Shown here: positions 34,981-44,698 of the stretch, one piece after another | How the letters are laid out: each line of letters begins with the position of its first letter | Numbering within the stretch: position 1 is the stretch's first letter | NCBI GenBank assembly: GCA_934320895.1 | Contig: CAKRFY010000004.1 | Location: forward strand, 1-64,000 | Direction: 5' to 3' | DNA length: 64,000 bases | Source of the DNA: an uncultured Lachnospiraceae bacterium | GTDB lineage: Bacteria; Bacillota; Clostridia; Lachnospirales; Lachnospiraceae | Notes under the pieces: generated by a model | The model's database searches: none | What the model was told of the DNA's origin: nothing | What the model saw: only the letters and a program-made list of their open reading frames with translations | Made by a program: the position numbers and the translations under genes

Positions 34981-36627
34981 TTATCTTAACAAATGAAATT
35001 TATCTGCAATCTTTGCCATTCTTCTTCCCATAGGGAATTCATATAATTCTTTTCTGCTAAGTCCATGCATTTTTAGTACAAGCGCAAAATAAACTGCTAC
35101 AGCCGCTATGAGTGCCGGACAGATTGCAACATATATTTTGCTTGTAAGTATAAAGAACAGCTTATATATGATAAAAGTTACAATTCCCATTATAAATGAT
35201 GCCAGCAAAGGTATGGAAAAGGTCTTTACTATCTCCTGTTTATATCTCATATGCTTTGCAACGGACCGTCCATTCATAAAGCATACAAGGAGAGGATACG
35301 TAACATTTCCGAGTACGAGCGCATACACGCCAAGTCCTGTCCATTTTAAAAGCACAAATACAAATATGATGTGAACGATCAGTGACACAAGTGAATGAAT
35401 CACCGGAAGTGCCATTTTATCAATACTCTGTAAAACTCCACTTGTAACAGTTGACAACGCATAAAATACAACACATGATGAGCCGATCATAAGCATCGCA
35501 CCGCCTGTTTTATAATCTGACGACGGAAATAAAAGCCTTATTATCGGCTCCGCAAGTACAGCAAGTCCCATCGCAGAAGGAAACGCGATTATCATATTAA
35601 ACTTAATTGCCATATCTACTTTCTTTTTAGCATCTTTCATGTCACCTGCTGCCACAGATGTAACAAGATTAGGTATCATTGAAGATGCTATCGCTGTTGA
35701 AACTGCTATCGGAACACTTACAAGAAGCCTGTATTTTGTACTATATATTCCCTGTAATGTTTTTACTTCCTTATCAGTAGAGCCCATAGACCCCATTACA
35801 TTATTAAATAATGTAACATCGATTATACCACTCAGCTGATATACAGTCTGACTGAGTATGATAGGAAGTACTGTCACGATAATAAGCTTATAGGTATATC
35901 CTAAAGACTCATTTGTCGAAATCTTGTCCCTGCGTGCCTGTTTCTTTATTACAGGGCGATAAACTGTATAGATTATCACAAGGATCATCAAAGCTGTTAC
36001 GGCACCAAAACATGTACCAAGTGTTCCACCGGCTGCTCCCCATGCCGATAACTCAGGCGATGCACTGTGAGCACGCATAAAGAAATATGCTGCTCCAACA
36101 CTTACAAATGCATTTACTATCTGTTCAAATATCTGCGATATAGCAGTCGGAAGCATTGTACGGTGCCCCTGGAAAAGTCCCCTGAAAACACCCATAACTG
36201 CAACTATAAAAATCGTAGGTGCGAGAACTCTAAGTGGAATTGCTATTCCACTGTATTTTGCAAAAAATTTTGCCTCAAGCCAGTCTGCGCCAAAATACAC
36301 AAATAATGCTGCTATTCCACCTGTGCAGATAGACAAAAGCATAGAACACTTGAATATCTTATATGCACTCTTATACCTTTTCTGAGATATCTTTGCCGAA
36401 ACCATCTTTGAAACAGCCATCGGCATTCCATATGATGAAATTATCAGAAGAATATTGTAAATTTCAAACGCTGCTGAATAAACACCATTTCCCTCATCCC
36501 CGATTATATTTGCCATCGGTATGCGGTATATCATTCCGATAATCCTGACAAGTATTGATGCCACTGCCAGAATACTGCCCTGCTTTAAAAATCCACTGGC
36601 TGCCTTATTTTGTTTGCTAGTTTCCAT
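34981..36627 (-). CDS. SpoVB/MurJ-like polysaccharide flippase (MOP superfamily)
   Basis: 548 aa, about 14 membrane spans. The N terminus has FLKQGSILAVASILVRIIG and MIYRIPMANIIGDEGNGVYS, then YEIYNILLIISSYGMPMAVSKMV-like segments typical of SpoVB/YtgP proteins, which move lipid-linked oligosaccharides or lipid II across the membrane. The ending is RRMAKIADKFHLLR. Start behind AAAGGGGATAAAAGTAACG. It lies 20 nt behind ybeY and 26 nt before the SNF2 gene. Whether it is the main lipid II flippase or a spore/envelope paralogue cannot be told. Confidence 0.88.
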   Translation of the reverse strand: METSKQNKAASGFLKQGSILAVASILVRIIGMIYRIPMANIIGDEGNGVYSAAFEIYNILLIISSYGMPMAVSKMVSAKISQKRYKSAYKIFKCSMLLSICTGGIAALFVYFGADWLEAKFFAKYSGIAIPLRVLAPTIFIVAVMGVFRGLFQGHRTMLPTAISQIFEQIVNAFVSVGAAYFFMRAHSASPELSAWGAAGGTLGTCFGAVTALMILVIIYTVYRPVIKKQARRDKISTNESLGYTYKLIIVTVLPIILSQTVYQLSGIIDVTLFNNVMGSMGSTDKEVKTLQGIYSTKYRLLVSVPIAVSTAIASSMIPNLVTSVAAGDMKDAKKKVDMAIKFNMIIAFPSAMGLAVLAEPIIRLLFPSSDYKTGGAMLMIGSSCVVFYALSTVTSGVLQSIDKMALPVIHSLVSLIVHIIFVFVLLKWTGLGVYALVLGNVTYPLLVCFMNGRSVAKHMRYKQEIVKTFSIPLLASFIMGIVTFIIYKLFFILTSKIYVAICPALIAAVAVYFALVLKMHGLSRKELYEFPMGRRMAKIADKFHLLR

Positions 36628-36647
36628 CGTTACTTTTATCCCCTTTA

Positions 36648-37154
36648 CTAGTCTCTTTTTATCCCAAGTGCATTAAGTATTTCTTCCTGTTTTTTCTCCA
36701 TAACAAGGCGTTCTTTATCCTCCATATGATCATAACCAAGCAGATGAAGCATACTGTGGGCTGTAAGAAAACAGATCTCTCTTTTAAGCGAATGACCATA
36801 TGTCTTAGCCTGTTCAACAGCCCTTTCTACAGAAATAACAATATCGCCAAGAAGCAGTTCACCACTCTCCGGGTTAAAATACATTGCAAGCGCATCATCA
36901 CTTTCAAGAATATCATAATCTGCCGGCGAACTGTAATCTACCATTGGAAATGAAAGTACATCCGTTGGAACATCAAGCTCCCTGAATTCCCTGTTTATAT
37001 TTCTAATGCCCTCGTTATCCGTAAATGTCAGATTGACCTCACACTCATACGGACATTTTTCCTGCTCGAGAGCTTTTTCTATAACAAGTTTTAATACCTC
37101 TTCATAATCAAAACCAAGATCCAGTTCCTGCTCATTTTCCATCAGTATAGTCAT
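36648..37154 (-). CDS. ybeY: Endoribonuclease YbeY
   Basis: 168 aa. The metal site HSMLHLLGYDHMED (H-x3-H-x5-H) is intact near 130-143, and NREFRELDVPTDVLSFPM and LLGDIVISVERA are the other family blocks. It is a single-strand RNase in 16S rRNA 3'-end maturation and ribosome quality control. Start behind AGGAGGATACA. It follows the HD-protein gene by 27 nt in the usual phoH-HD-ybeY order of Bacillota. Confidence 0.96.
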   Translation of the reverse strand: MTILMENEQELDLGFDYEEVLKLVIEKALEQEKCPYECEVNLTFTDNEGIRNINREFRELDVPTDVLSFPMVDYSSPADYDILESDDALAMYFNPESGELLLGDIVISVERAVEQAKTYGHSLKREICFLTAHSMLHLLGYDHMEDKERLVMEKKQEEILNALGIKRD

Positions 37155-37181
37155 TGTATCCTCCTGTATAAAATCATTTAA

Positions 37182-38408
37182 TTAAAAATCCATATTGATG
37201 TTTTTGTATATTTTTTTTATTTCTTCCAGTTCTTCACCACTTATATCACAATAATCAAAGTTTCCTTTTTTCTGCCTGTTGACAAATACACTGTCAATAA
37301 GTTTTTCCTTTGATGGTTTAGTTTTATCTTTATTTCGGATAAAATATTCAGCCATAGATACTATGCTGTCAGAAAGCATAACAATAACCGCTTCCCTACT
37401 CTCAAGATTTTGTTCCTTATCACAGTTTTGTAAAATCACATCGGTCAGACATTTAGGAAAATCATATGCATATGATATATCATTTGTTGCCTCAATATAG
37501 TCTTCGTTATTCTTTATTCTTCCAATTTCATGATACATACCACCAGCTTTTGCAAGCAGACTATTATAACCCATCTTTTGTGCAACTCTCATAGACATTA
37601 CACTTACTCTCATTGAATGGATAAATAAATTCGCTGAATATGCCTGAAGTCTTCTTATAAGCTCATGATCCGACTCCAAAAGAAACTGTAAACTTTCAAC
37701 ATCCTCATCACATAAGCCTTTAATCTTTCCAAGCTGCTCAAACATATATTTTACAATAAGAGCCGTAACTGCTATCACAAACGATGACATTATCTGTATA
37801 ATGATATATATCATATTTTCTTTGAGCAGTCCCATATCAAACCCAAACTGTATTATAAGAAGAACTGCTGATAAGGCAACCATAGTTATAACAGAATATA
37901 TAAGTTCCTTAATACCATTATCTGAAAACATCAGAATTATAATAACACCAAGAACCAGATAATATAATATTATCTTATTATTATAGACATAATCTGTTGT
38001 AAACAAAACATATTGAACCATGCACAAAAAATAGCAGATCATTCCATGCTTCATTCCATCAATAACTGATATAACTGCAACCGATATAAGCCAAAGACTT
38101 CCAACAAATTTATATCCATACAAAAGCACCAGTGCCTGAGACACTATTATTCCAAAAAAGTATAATATTTTAGAATTGATCTCTTCTGTGTATTTTCCTC
38201 CACCATGCGCATAAAAACATTGCACAAGCATGCCACACACTATCACGGTAACAATATTTACCATATTCTTTACAATGCTATAATCACGCACGAAACCTAT
38301 TAATATCGCTCCTAAAATTAAAATTATATAGATAACGATTGAAAATCTTATGGAATCATTTGTTTTATTTCTTTCTGTTTGCTCTGCTTTCATGTTCTTT
38401 TGATTCAT
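37182..38408 (-). CDS. Shortened, degenerate PgpH/YqfF-like membrane HD protein
   Basis: 408 aa against about 700 for PgpH. Seven or eight membrane spans (about 20-245) precede a C-terminal HD-type domain. In PgpH that domain hydrolyses cyclic di-AMP. Here the large N-terminal extracytoplasmic domain is missing and the domain has drifted: IHSMRVSVMSMRVAQKMGYN keeps the first His, the HD pair is HE (MYHEIGRIKN), MLSDSIVSMAEYF keeps the late Asp, but the HHGT segment is replaced by ILQNCDKEQ, losing two metal-binding His. It lies where yqfF normally sits and overlaps phoH by 44 nt. Homology is clear; activity is doubtful. The start is uncertain by five codons. Confidence 0.75.
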   Translation of the reverse strand: MNQKNMKAEQTERNKTNDSIRFSIVIYIILILGAILIGFVRDYSIVKNMVNIVTVIVCGMLVQCFYAHGGGKYTEEINSKILYFFGIIVSQALVLLYGYKFVGSLWLISVAVISVIDGMKHGMICYFLCMVQYVLFTTDYVYNNKIILYYLVLGVIIILMFSDNGIKELIYSVITMVALSAVLLIIQFGFDMGLLKENMIYIIIQIMSSFVIAVTALIVKYMFEQLGKIKGLCDEDVESLQFLLESDHELIRRLQAYSANLFIHSMRVSVMSMRVAQKMGYNSLLAKAGGMYHEIGRIKNNEDYIEATNDISYAYDFPKCLTDVILQNCDKEQNLESREAVIVMLSDSIVSMAEYFIRNKDKTKPSKEKLIDSVFVNRQKKGNFDYCDISGEELEEIKKIYKNINMDF

Positions 38409-39384
38409 TTACCTTTTTTCTTCTTTCAATTTTTTTCTCATATTCATCATACGCTGTTACAATCTTCTGGACAAGCGGATGCCTTACAACATCCTTATTT
38501 GTAAGATATGCAAAGCCTATATCCTCAACTTTTCCAAGCACCTCAAGAGCCTGTTCAAGACCGGATTTAGTTGACCCGGGCAGATCTTTCTGTGTAAGAT
38601 CACCTGTAACTATAACTTTTGAACCAAAACCTATTCTTGTTAAAAACATTTTCATCTGTGCAGGCGTTGTATTTTGCGCTTCGTCAAGGATTATGAAAGA
38701 ATTATCAAGCGTTCTTCCCCTCATATATGCAAGTGGTGCAACTTCAATAAGCCCTTTTTCGACATTTCTAAGATAACTTTCAGCTCCCATTATCTGATAC
38801 AAGGCATCATAAAGTGGTCTTAAATAAGGATCTACTTTACTCTGAAGGTCACCCGGCAGAAAACCAAGTTTTTCTCCCGCCTCTATAGCCGGTCTTGTAA
38901 GGATTATCTTGTTGACCTCGTCTCTCTTAAACGCCTCGATAGCCATCGCCATCGCAAGATATGTCTTTCCTGTTCCGGCAGGGCCAATTCCAAAAACGAT
39001 CATTTTTTTTCGTATCAGGTCAATATAATTTTTCTGTCCCGATGTCTTTGGTTTTATGGGTTTTCCCTGAATCGTCCTGCATACTATATCAGAGTCAAGT
39101 TCCACCACTTCGCCCTCTCTATGTTCCACAGCAAGTGATAAAATATAATTTATATTCTGCTCAGTTATAGTATTTCCTCTTTTTGACAGTTCAAGCAATT
39201 CCATTAAAATACTTTCTGCCTGTTTCACACTGGCAGCATCACCAACAAGTTTGATATTTCCGTCTCTTGCCACCATAGTAACGTTAAGGCTTCTTTCTAT
39301 TTTCTTAATGTTTGCATCAAAACTGCCAAATATATTTCTCTCATGTTCAGCCGGTATTTCCAAAACTGTTTCCATTATCGCCAT
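38365..39384 (-). CDS. phoH: PhoH-family ATPase
   Basis: 339 aa. An N-terminal KH-like/PhoL region (about 1-110), then the P-loop GIGPAGTGKTYLAMAMA, LTRPAIEAGEKLGFLPGD, Walker B FIILDEAQNTTPAQMKMFLT and RIGFGSKVIVTGDLTQ. PhoH/YbeZ-type ATPases work with YbeY in RNA metabolism, and ybeY lies two genes downstream. Start ATG 39384 behind AAGGAATAAAAAAT, giving a 38-nt overlap with yqfD and a 44-nt overlap with the HD gene, so the operon is tightly packed. Confidence 0.95.
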   Translation of the reverse strand: MAIMETVLEIPAEHERNIFGSFDANIKKIERSLNVTMVARDGNIKLVGDAASVKQAESILMELLELSKRGNTITEQNINYILSLAVEHREGEVVELDSDIVCRTIQGKPIKPKTSGQKNYIDLIRKKMIVFGIGPAGTGKTYLAMAMAIEAFKRDEVNKIILTRPAIEAGEKLGFLPGDLQSKVDPYLRPLYDALYQIMGAESYLRNVEKGLIEVAPLAYMRGRTLDNSFIILDEAQNTTPAQMKMFLTRIGFGSKVIVTGDLTQKDLPGSTKSGLEQALEVLGKVEDIGFAYLTNKDVVRHPLVQKIVTAYDEYEKKIERRKKVNESKEHESRANRKK

Positions 39385-40603
39385 ATTTTTTATTCCTTTT
39401 TTGTCTTATTTTCTCATAATGCGTCTGCCTTTTGTGCCATACCATTTCCCCTGATGCCTCGTAACTTTCTTTTTGTTCTGCCACAGAAAAATCGGTTTTC
39501 ACAAGTTTATAGCCTTTTTCCTTTTTTTTCCTGATATGATCGGTATATTCTTCTTTCATAACTTTTGTTGCTTCATCAAGATCATAATCAACATCCGCAT
39601 ACCTATACTTTTTAAATGTAATTTTCCATACCGATACTGGAAATCTTTTCGATAAAAAATGGCATACGCATCCACCATCATAGAGTATAGCACATTTTTT
39701 TGAAGTTTCCAAATCATTTAATGGATTATGTATAAAAAACTCTTTATTAAATGCTAAAATTTTATAAATTTCCTTTTCTCTTCCTGTATAAACTTTCTTT
39801 TTCTGCTTCTTTTTAAGACTTGCACAAAATTTTTCCCTGCTTTCAAGAACAACGATCCCATCGGCTTTCACTCTCGCTTTTCTTAATATCTCATCATTAT
39901 CACCTACTATAGGAACGATCCCTGATATAAGAACTTTTCCCTTTTTCACCTTTTTTCCAGCTTTTACTTTTGCAACGCCCGCACTTGTGACTATTGAAAC
40001 TATCTTCCCATTTTCTGACGCCACAAGATCAGAAGGATGCCCTTTCTTTTCTATGTCATCTTTTGACATCTCTCGTATATTTATAATAAGCCTGCTGCCA
40101 TTTCTGTTTACCGCCACCCAGCCTATATTGTCATAATACTTTCTTATCTTTTTTTCTATTTTTTCACAATCAATATTTTTTGAACACATTCCACCATAAA
40201 TATTTTCGGTATCCAGATATGATATTATATTTTCTTTTGTATAATAATTCTGTCCCTTAACCTCTATTCCCCATATCCTCGTAGAAAGAAAAAACAGCAT
40301 TACAAAAAAAGCCAGTACTCCTAAAACAAAATTTATATTTTTCCTGCCTTTTTTTATTACAAACGGCAGACCATACCTCTTATATACACGTGGAAAAGCA
40401 TGACATTTCAATGCAATATGATGTATTCTCCAAAAATTTCCAAGACTTATACAAAACCATAATATTCCCTTTTGCTCATCTGCTCTTACATTCCATACTT
40501 CTATTCCATTATTTCTACACAGATTTATAAATCTGCCTGCTCCCTCATGTTCCATATAAACCATCAGATATCCAAATATCCAGCCTGTTATTTTATGTAC
40601 CAT
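39347..40603 (-). CDS. yqfD: YqfD-family (sporulation) membrane protein
   Basis: 418 aa. The N-terminal cytoplasmic domain has GYLMVYMEHEGAGRFINLCR and GIEVWNV, there is one membrane span (about 92-112, FVLGVLAFFVMLFFLSTRIW), then an extracytoplasmic region with GWVAVNRNGSRLIINIRE and ASENGKIVSIVTSAGVAKVK, the family's carboxypeptidase-regulatory-like barrel. YqfD (SpoIV-class) is made in the mother cell under sigma-E in Bacillus and needed for late sporulation. It is 9 nt behind yqfC. Its end overlaps phoH by 38 nt. Its presence implies spore-former ancestry; whether this species sporulates is not shown. Confidence 0.9.
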   Translation of the reverse strand: MVHKITGWIFGYLMVYMEHEGAGRFINLCRNNGIEVWNVRADEQKGILWFCISLGNFWRIHHIALKCHAFPRVYKRYGLPFVIKKGRKNINFVLGVLAFFVMLFFLSTRIWGIEVKGQNYYTKENIISYLDTENIYGGMCSKNIDCEKIEKKIRKYYDNIGWVAVNRNGSRLIINIREMSKDDIEKKGHPSDLVASENGKIVSIVTSAGVAKVKAGKKVKKGKVLISGIVPIVGDNDEILRKARVKADGIVVLESREKFCASLKKKQKKKVYTGREKEIYKILAFNKEFFIHNPLNDLETSKKCAILYDGGCVCHFLSKRFPVSVWKITFKKYRYADVDYDLDEATKVMKEEYTDHIRKKKEKGYKLVKTDFSVAEQKESYEASGEMVWHKRQTHYEKIRQKRNKKYGDNGNSFGNTG

Positions 40604-40612
40604 CTTATTCCC

Positions 40613-40933
40613 CTATTTATGATATTCAATCGAATCTATATTACCAAGCACACACATCTCATCTTCCCTGAAATATGCGATCACAAGTCTGTTCCCCTTT
40701 ACATATATTTTTTGTTGTTTTGTCTGCACCTTTATAAGTTCCTCTGTATATTCTATGATACTTCTGTAATTTTCTATACATAATCTGTGATTTCCATATC
40801 CCAAAATAACAGGAGCTTTTGCAATAACATCCTGAGGTATATCAAATTTATCTGATAATCTTCTTGATACCGCAGGCTCCCGCACTTCCGGTTTTGTTGA
40901 AGCTTTTCTGACATGTCTGTACTTTTTCATCAT
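40613..40933 (-). CDS. yqfC: YqfC-family (sporulation) protein
   Basis: 106 aa from ATG 40933 (double ATG behind AGGGGTGTGTTGT; a TTG further up is inside the ribosome site). The segment FDIPQDVIAKAPVILGYGN, followed by IENYRSIIEYTEE and YFREDEMCVLGNIDSIEY, matches the YqfC/YabP family, which work beside YqfD in the spore mother cell. First gene of the seven-gene run. A hairpin with a perfect CTGCTGTT/AACAGCAG stem lies in its leader (40970-41000). Confidence 0.85.
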   Translation of the reverse strand: MMKKYRHVRKASTKPEVREPAVSRRLSDKFDIPQDVIAKAPVILGYGNHRLCIENYRSIIEYTEELIKVQTKQQKIYVKGNRLVIAYFREDEMCVLGNIDSIEYHK

Positions 40934-40969
40934 ACAACACACCCCTGACAAAATGCATTATTTACTGCT

Positions 40970-41001
40970 GTTTGCACCATAAGCGTTAACAGCAGCCTAT
41001 T
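40970..41001. other. Hairpin in the leader between yqfC and the DUF1836 gene
   Basis: CTGCTGTT and AACAGCAG flank a ~15-nt loop that can partly close further (TGC/GCG side). It lies in the divergent region, in the 5' leader of yqfC; no T run, so control or RNA stability is more likely than termination. Confidence 0.4.
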
Positions 41002-41036
41002 ATTTTATATATATGACTGTGTGTTATTTTTGTTAC

Positions 41037-41065
41037 TTGCTATAAAACATTAAATACTATATAAT
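41037..41065 (+). promoter_or_regulatory. Promoter of the DUF1836 gene
   Basis: TTGCTA (41037-41042), 17 nt, TATAAT (41060-41065), 48 nt before the ATG. Confidence 0.65.
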
Positions 41066-41112
41066 TACTATAATCACAATCAGAGCTACATAGCTCAGAA
41101 ACGAGGATTGAC

Positions 41113-41736
41113 ATGCGCGAAAAATATAACCGTGAAATACTGGATCTTATCAGAAGCATACAAAATATAGACTTTATAAAACCTGAAGATATTCCAAATA
41201 TAGATCTTTATATGGATCAGGTAACCACTTTTATGGATGAACATCTCGCCTCTTCAAAAAGATTCGATGATGACAAGATTCTTACAAAGACTATGATCAA
41301 TAACTACACTAAAAACAAACTCATACCTCCACCTCAGAAAAAGAAATATTCTAAAGAGCATATGTGTTTACTTATATATATATACTACTTTAAAAATTTT
41401 CTTGCGATAAGTGACATAAAAGATATTCTTGATCCTATCAGTAATCTGTTTTTTGACGGAAATGGTTCAAAAGATATGGAGGAAATATACTCAGAGATTG
41501 TTGAGCTTGAATCAGCAAATATTGACTCACAGCTTAAAGATATTATAAGAAAACTAAAAAAATCAAATGAAATGTATTCAGAAGTTACTGACCCTGACGA
41601 AAAAAAAGTTTTATCTAAATTTGCTTTTATCTGTATGTTAAGCTTTGATGTATGGGTTAAAAAAACAATCATAGAAAATATAATGGATGACACTCTCGGC
41701 CAGAAAAAGAACAGTTCTTCCACAAAAAACAACTAA
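41113..41736 (+). CDS. DUF1836-family, MerR-like DNA-binding protein
   Basis: 207 aa. Residues about 20-110 carry the DUF1836 pattern: IPNIDLYMDQVTTFMDEHL, LTKTMINNYTKNKLIPPPQK (a helix-turn-helix plus wing, as in MerR) and YSKEHMCLLIYIYYFKNFLA. The C-terminal half is helical and acidic and probably mediates dimerisation. Start behind ACGAGGATTGAC. It is likely a transcription factor; target unknown. Divergent from the yqfC operon and followed by a hairpin at 41790-41823. Confidence 0.85.
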   Translation: MREKYNREILDLIRSIQNIDFIKPEDIPNIDLYMDQVTTFMDEHLASSKRFDDDKILTKTMINNYTKNKLIPPPQKKKYSKEHMCLLIYIYYFKNFLAISDIKDILDPISNLFFDGNGSKDMEEIYSEIVELESANIDSQLKDIIRKLKKSNEMYSEVTDPDEKKVLSKFAFICMLSFDVWVKKTIIENIMDDTLGQKKNSSSTKNN

Positions 41737-41789
41737 CAAATATCAGGCGGATATTTGCAATACGCTATTACTACCAGCTCATAACACTA

Positions 41790-41870
41790 AAGGCTACTGT
41801 TCACACCTTTGTGTGACCAGTAACCATAAAAACGGCTACACAAAATCAAATCTATGCAGCCGCTTTCTTA
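41790..41870. terminator. Paired terminators of the convergent DUF1836 and amidase genes
   Basis: A stem GCTACTGTTCACAC / GTGTGACCAGTAAC (about 41791-41823, two mismatches) serves the + strand gene. On the minus strand CGGCTGC (41860-41854) pairs with GTAGCCG (41840-41834) followed by TTTTTA, ending the amidase gene. Confidence 0.65.
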
Positions 41871-41873
41871 TAC

Positions 41874-42563
41874 TTATTCTTTTTTGTATTTCATCATATA
41901 AGCCCTAATCTGATATTTAAGCCTTTTCCATTTATCTTCATTTTTTACATAATAAAGTGGACAAAGCTTACCAGTCACATCATAATGCCTTATGATCTGT
42001 GAATCTCCAATTCCATATTTTGAACACAGCCATCCTGCAAGTCTTATCAGTGAACTGTATGTCTTTTGGGAAAATTTTCCTGAGCTATCCGGATGACAAC
42101 ATTCTATTGAAATCGTATCTGAATTTCTATTATTCGATGCATATGAAATCTCATTTAATGGAATACACTGCACAATAGTACCATCCAGACCGATTATAAA
42201 ATGACTGCTTACCTTATTCGAAACACTGTCAGAGACATTTTTTCTGCTCTCGAAATAATTCCTGTTTGCCATCGCATCAGTTCCGGGATTCGCTGTATAA
42301 TGGATAACTATACCATTTACACTTTTAAGTTTTATACCCGGTCTTGAATTCTTATTAACGGTAAGCATTTTCTTTCTTATAGCAGGTCTTGGAACCATAT
42401 ACTGACCATATGATGCATCCGTATTGTCACTATTATTTTTCTTCTGAAATTCAGACTTAATAACTGTAAATACGGCTGCCATTATGACAAACACAATAGC
42501 AGCCGCACCACATACTTTCAATACTTTCATCCTACGACGCTTCGCTTTTGAAAGTTTTTTCAT
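41874..42563 (-). CDS. N-acetylmuramoyl-L-alanine amidase, membrane-anchored (Amidase_2/PGRP fold)
   Basis: 229 aa. A basic start and one membrane span (about 16-36), then a zinc amidase: VNGIVIHYTANPGTDA (first zinc His), SSHFIIGLDGTIVQCIPL, the SIECCHPD segment and IIRHYDVTGKLCPLYY with the second His and the Cys ligand. It should cleave the bond between muramic acid and L-Ala in peptidoglycan from outside the membrane. The ribosome site GGAGATC lies in the last codons of guaB, 5 nt upstream, so the two genes are cotranscribed though functionally unrelated. Confidence 0.9.
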   Translation of the reverse strand: MKKLSKAKRRRMKVLKVCGAAAIVFVIMAAVFTVIKSEFQKKNNSDNTDASYGQYMVPRPAIRKKMLTVNKNSRPGIKLKSVNGIVIHYTANPGTDAMANRNYFESRKNVSDSVSNKVSSHFIIGLDGTIVQCIPLNEISYASNNRNSDTISIECCHPDSSGKFSQKTYSSLIRLAGWLCSKYGIGDSQIIRHYDVTGKLCPLYYVKNEDKWKRLKYQIRAYMMKYKKE

Positions 42564-42568
42564 ATATT

Positions 42569-44056
<1,488 letters not shown>

Positions 44057-44125
44057 TCATATCCTGCATAAACTTTTATAAATAGTATAATATACCACAA
44101 ATAAAACTTGATGGTGTATTGTACT

Positions 44126-44155
44126 AGTATATAACACTATTTTTATGATTGTCAA
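44126..44155 (-). promoter_or_regulatory. Promoter of guaB
   Basis: Minus strand TTGACA (44155-44150), 18 nt, TATACT (44131-44126), 100 nt before the start codon. Confidence 0.65.
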
Positions 44156-44173
44156 TAATGACTTTGTTCTACA

Positions 44174-44674
44174 TCATGCATCCTGAATTTTGCTTTTGCC
44201 TTTAAGTTTCATAAGTTCAAGCATCTTTTCATCAGGTGTAAATCTTATTCTTTCTTTTCCATTATCTCCAAGAACAACAGCAATATACTGCCTATCTCCA
44301 GGCATTCTTGAAGAGTAATCCTCTAGCGGAAGATTTCTTGAATTGTATAAAACAGGTGCTTCTTCAGGCGCAATAAGCTCTACCTTTTCCATATCAATTC
44401 TTTTCTTATGCTTTCTTTTCTCTCCGTTGATTATAAGGTCAAAATCTATCTGACCATCAACAAACACATACTCATATGCAACATTTTTCTTTGGCAGAAA
44501 ATATATGATCATTGCATCAACTATAAAAATAAATATCAAAAGATACAGACTTTTAAAAACCAGCAGATCAAATACTACCAAAAACAGGCACAAAAAAATC
44601 AAACCTGCCCTCGCTGCCGTTCTTTTAGGCGAAGGCTTAGCCTTTAAATAAGTTTCTGAATATAATTCTTCCAT
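44174..44674 (-). CDS. DUF6106-like small membrane protein
   Basis: 166 aa. Two close membrane spans (about 22-40 and 43-60) form a hairpin; the rest is cytoplasmic, with KKNVAYEYVFVDGQIDFDLI, a basic GEKRKHKKRIDMEKVELIAP and RQYIAVVLGDNGKERIRFTP. It reads like a small PH-like or barrel domain on a membrane anchor. I think it belongs to DUF6106; function unknown. Start behind AGAGGAAACTATACA. It follows the acyltransferase gene by 24 nt. Confidence 0.7.
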   Translation of the reverse strand: MEELYSETYLKAKPSPKRTAARAGLIFLCLFLVVFDLLVFKSLYLLIFIFIVDAMIIYFLPKKNVAYEYVFVDGQIDFDLIINGEKRKHKKRIDMEKVELIAPEEAPVLYNSRNLPLEDYSSRMPGDRQYIAVVLGDNGKERIRFTPDEKMLELMKLKGKSKIQDA

Positions 44675-44698
44675 TGTATAGTTTCCTCTCTTTTATTT

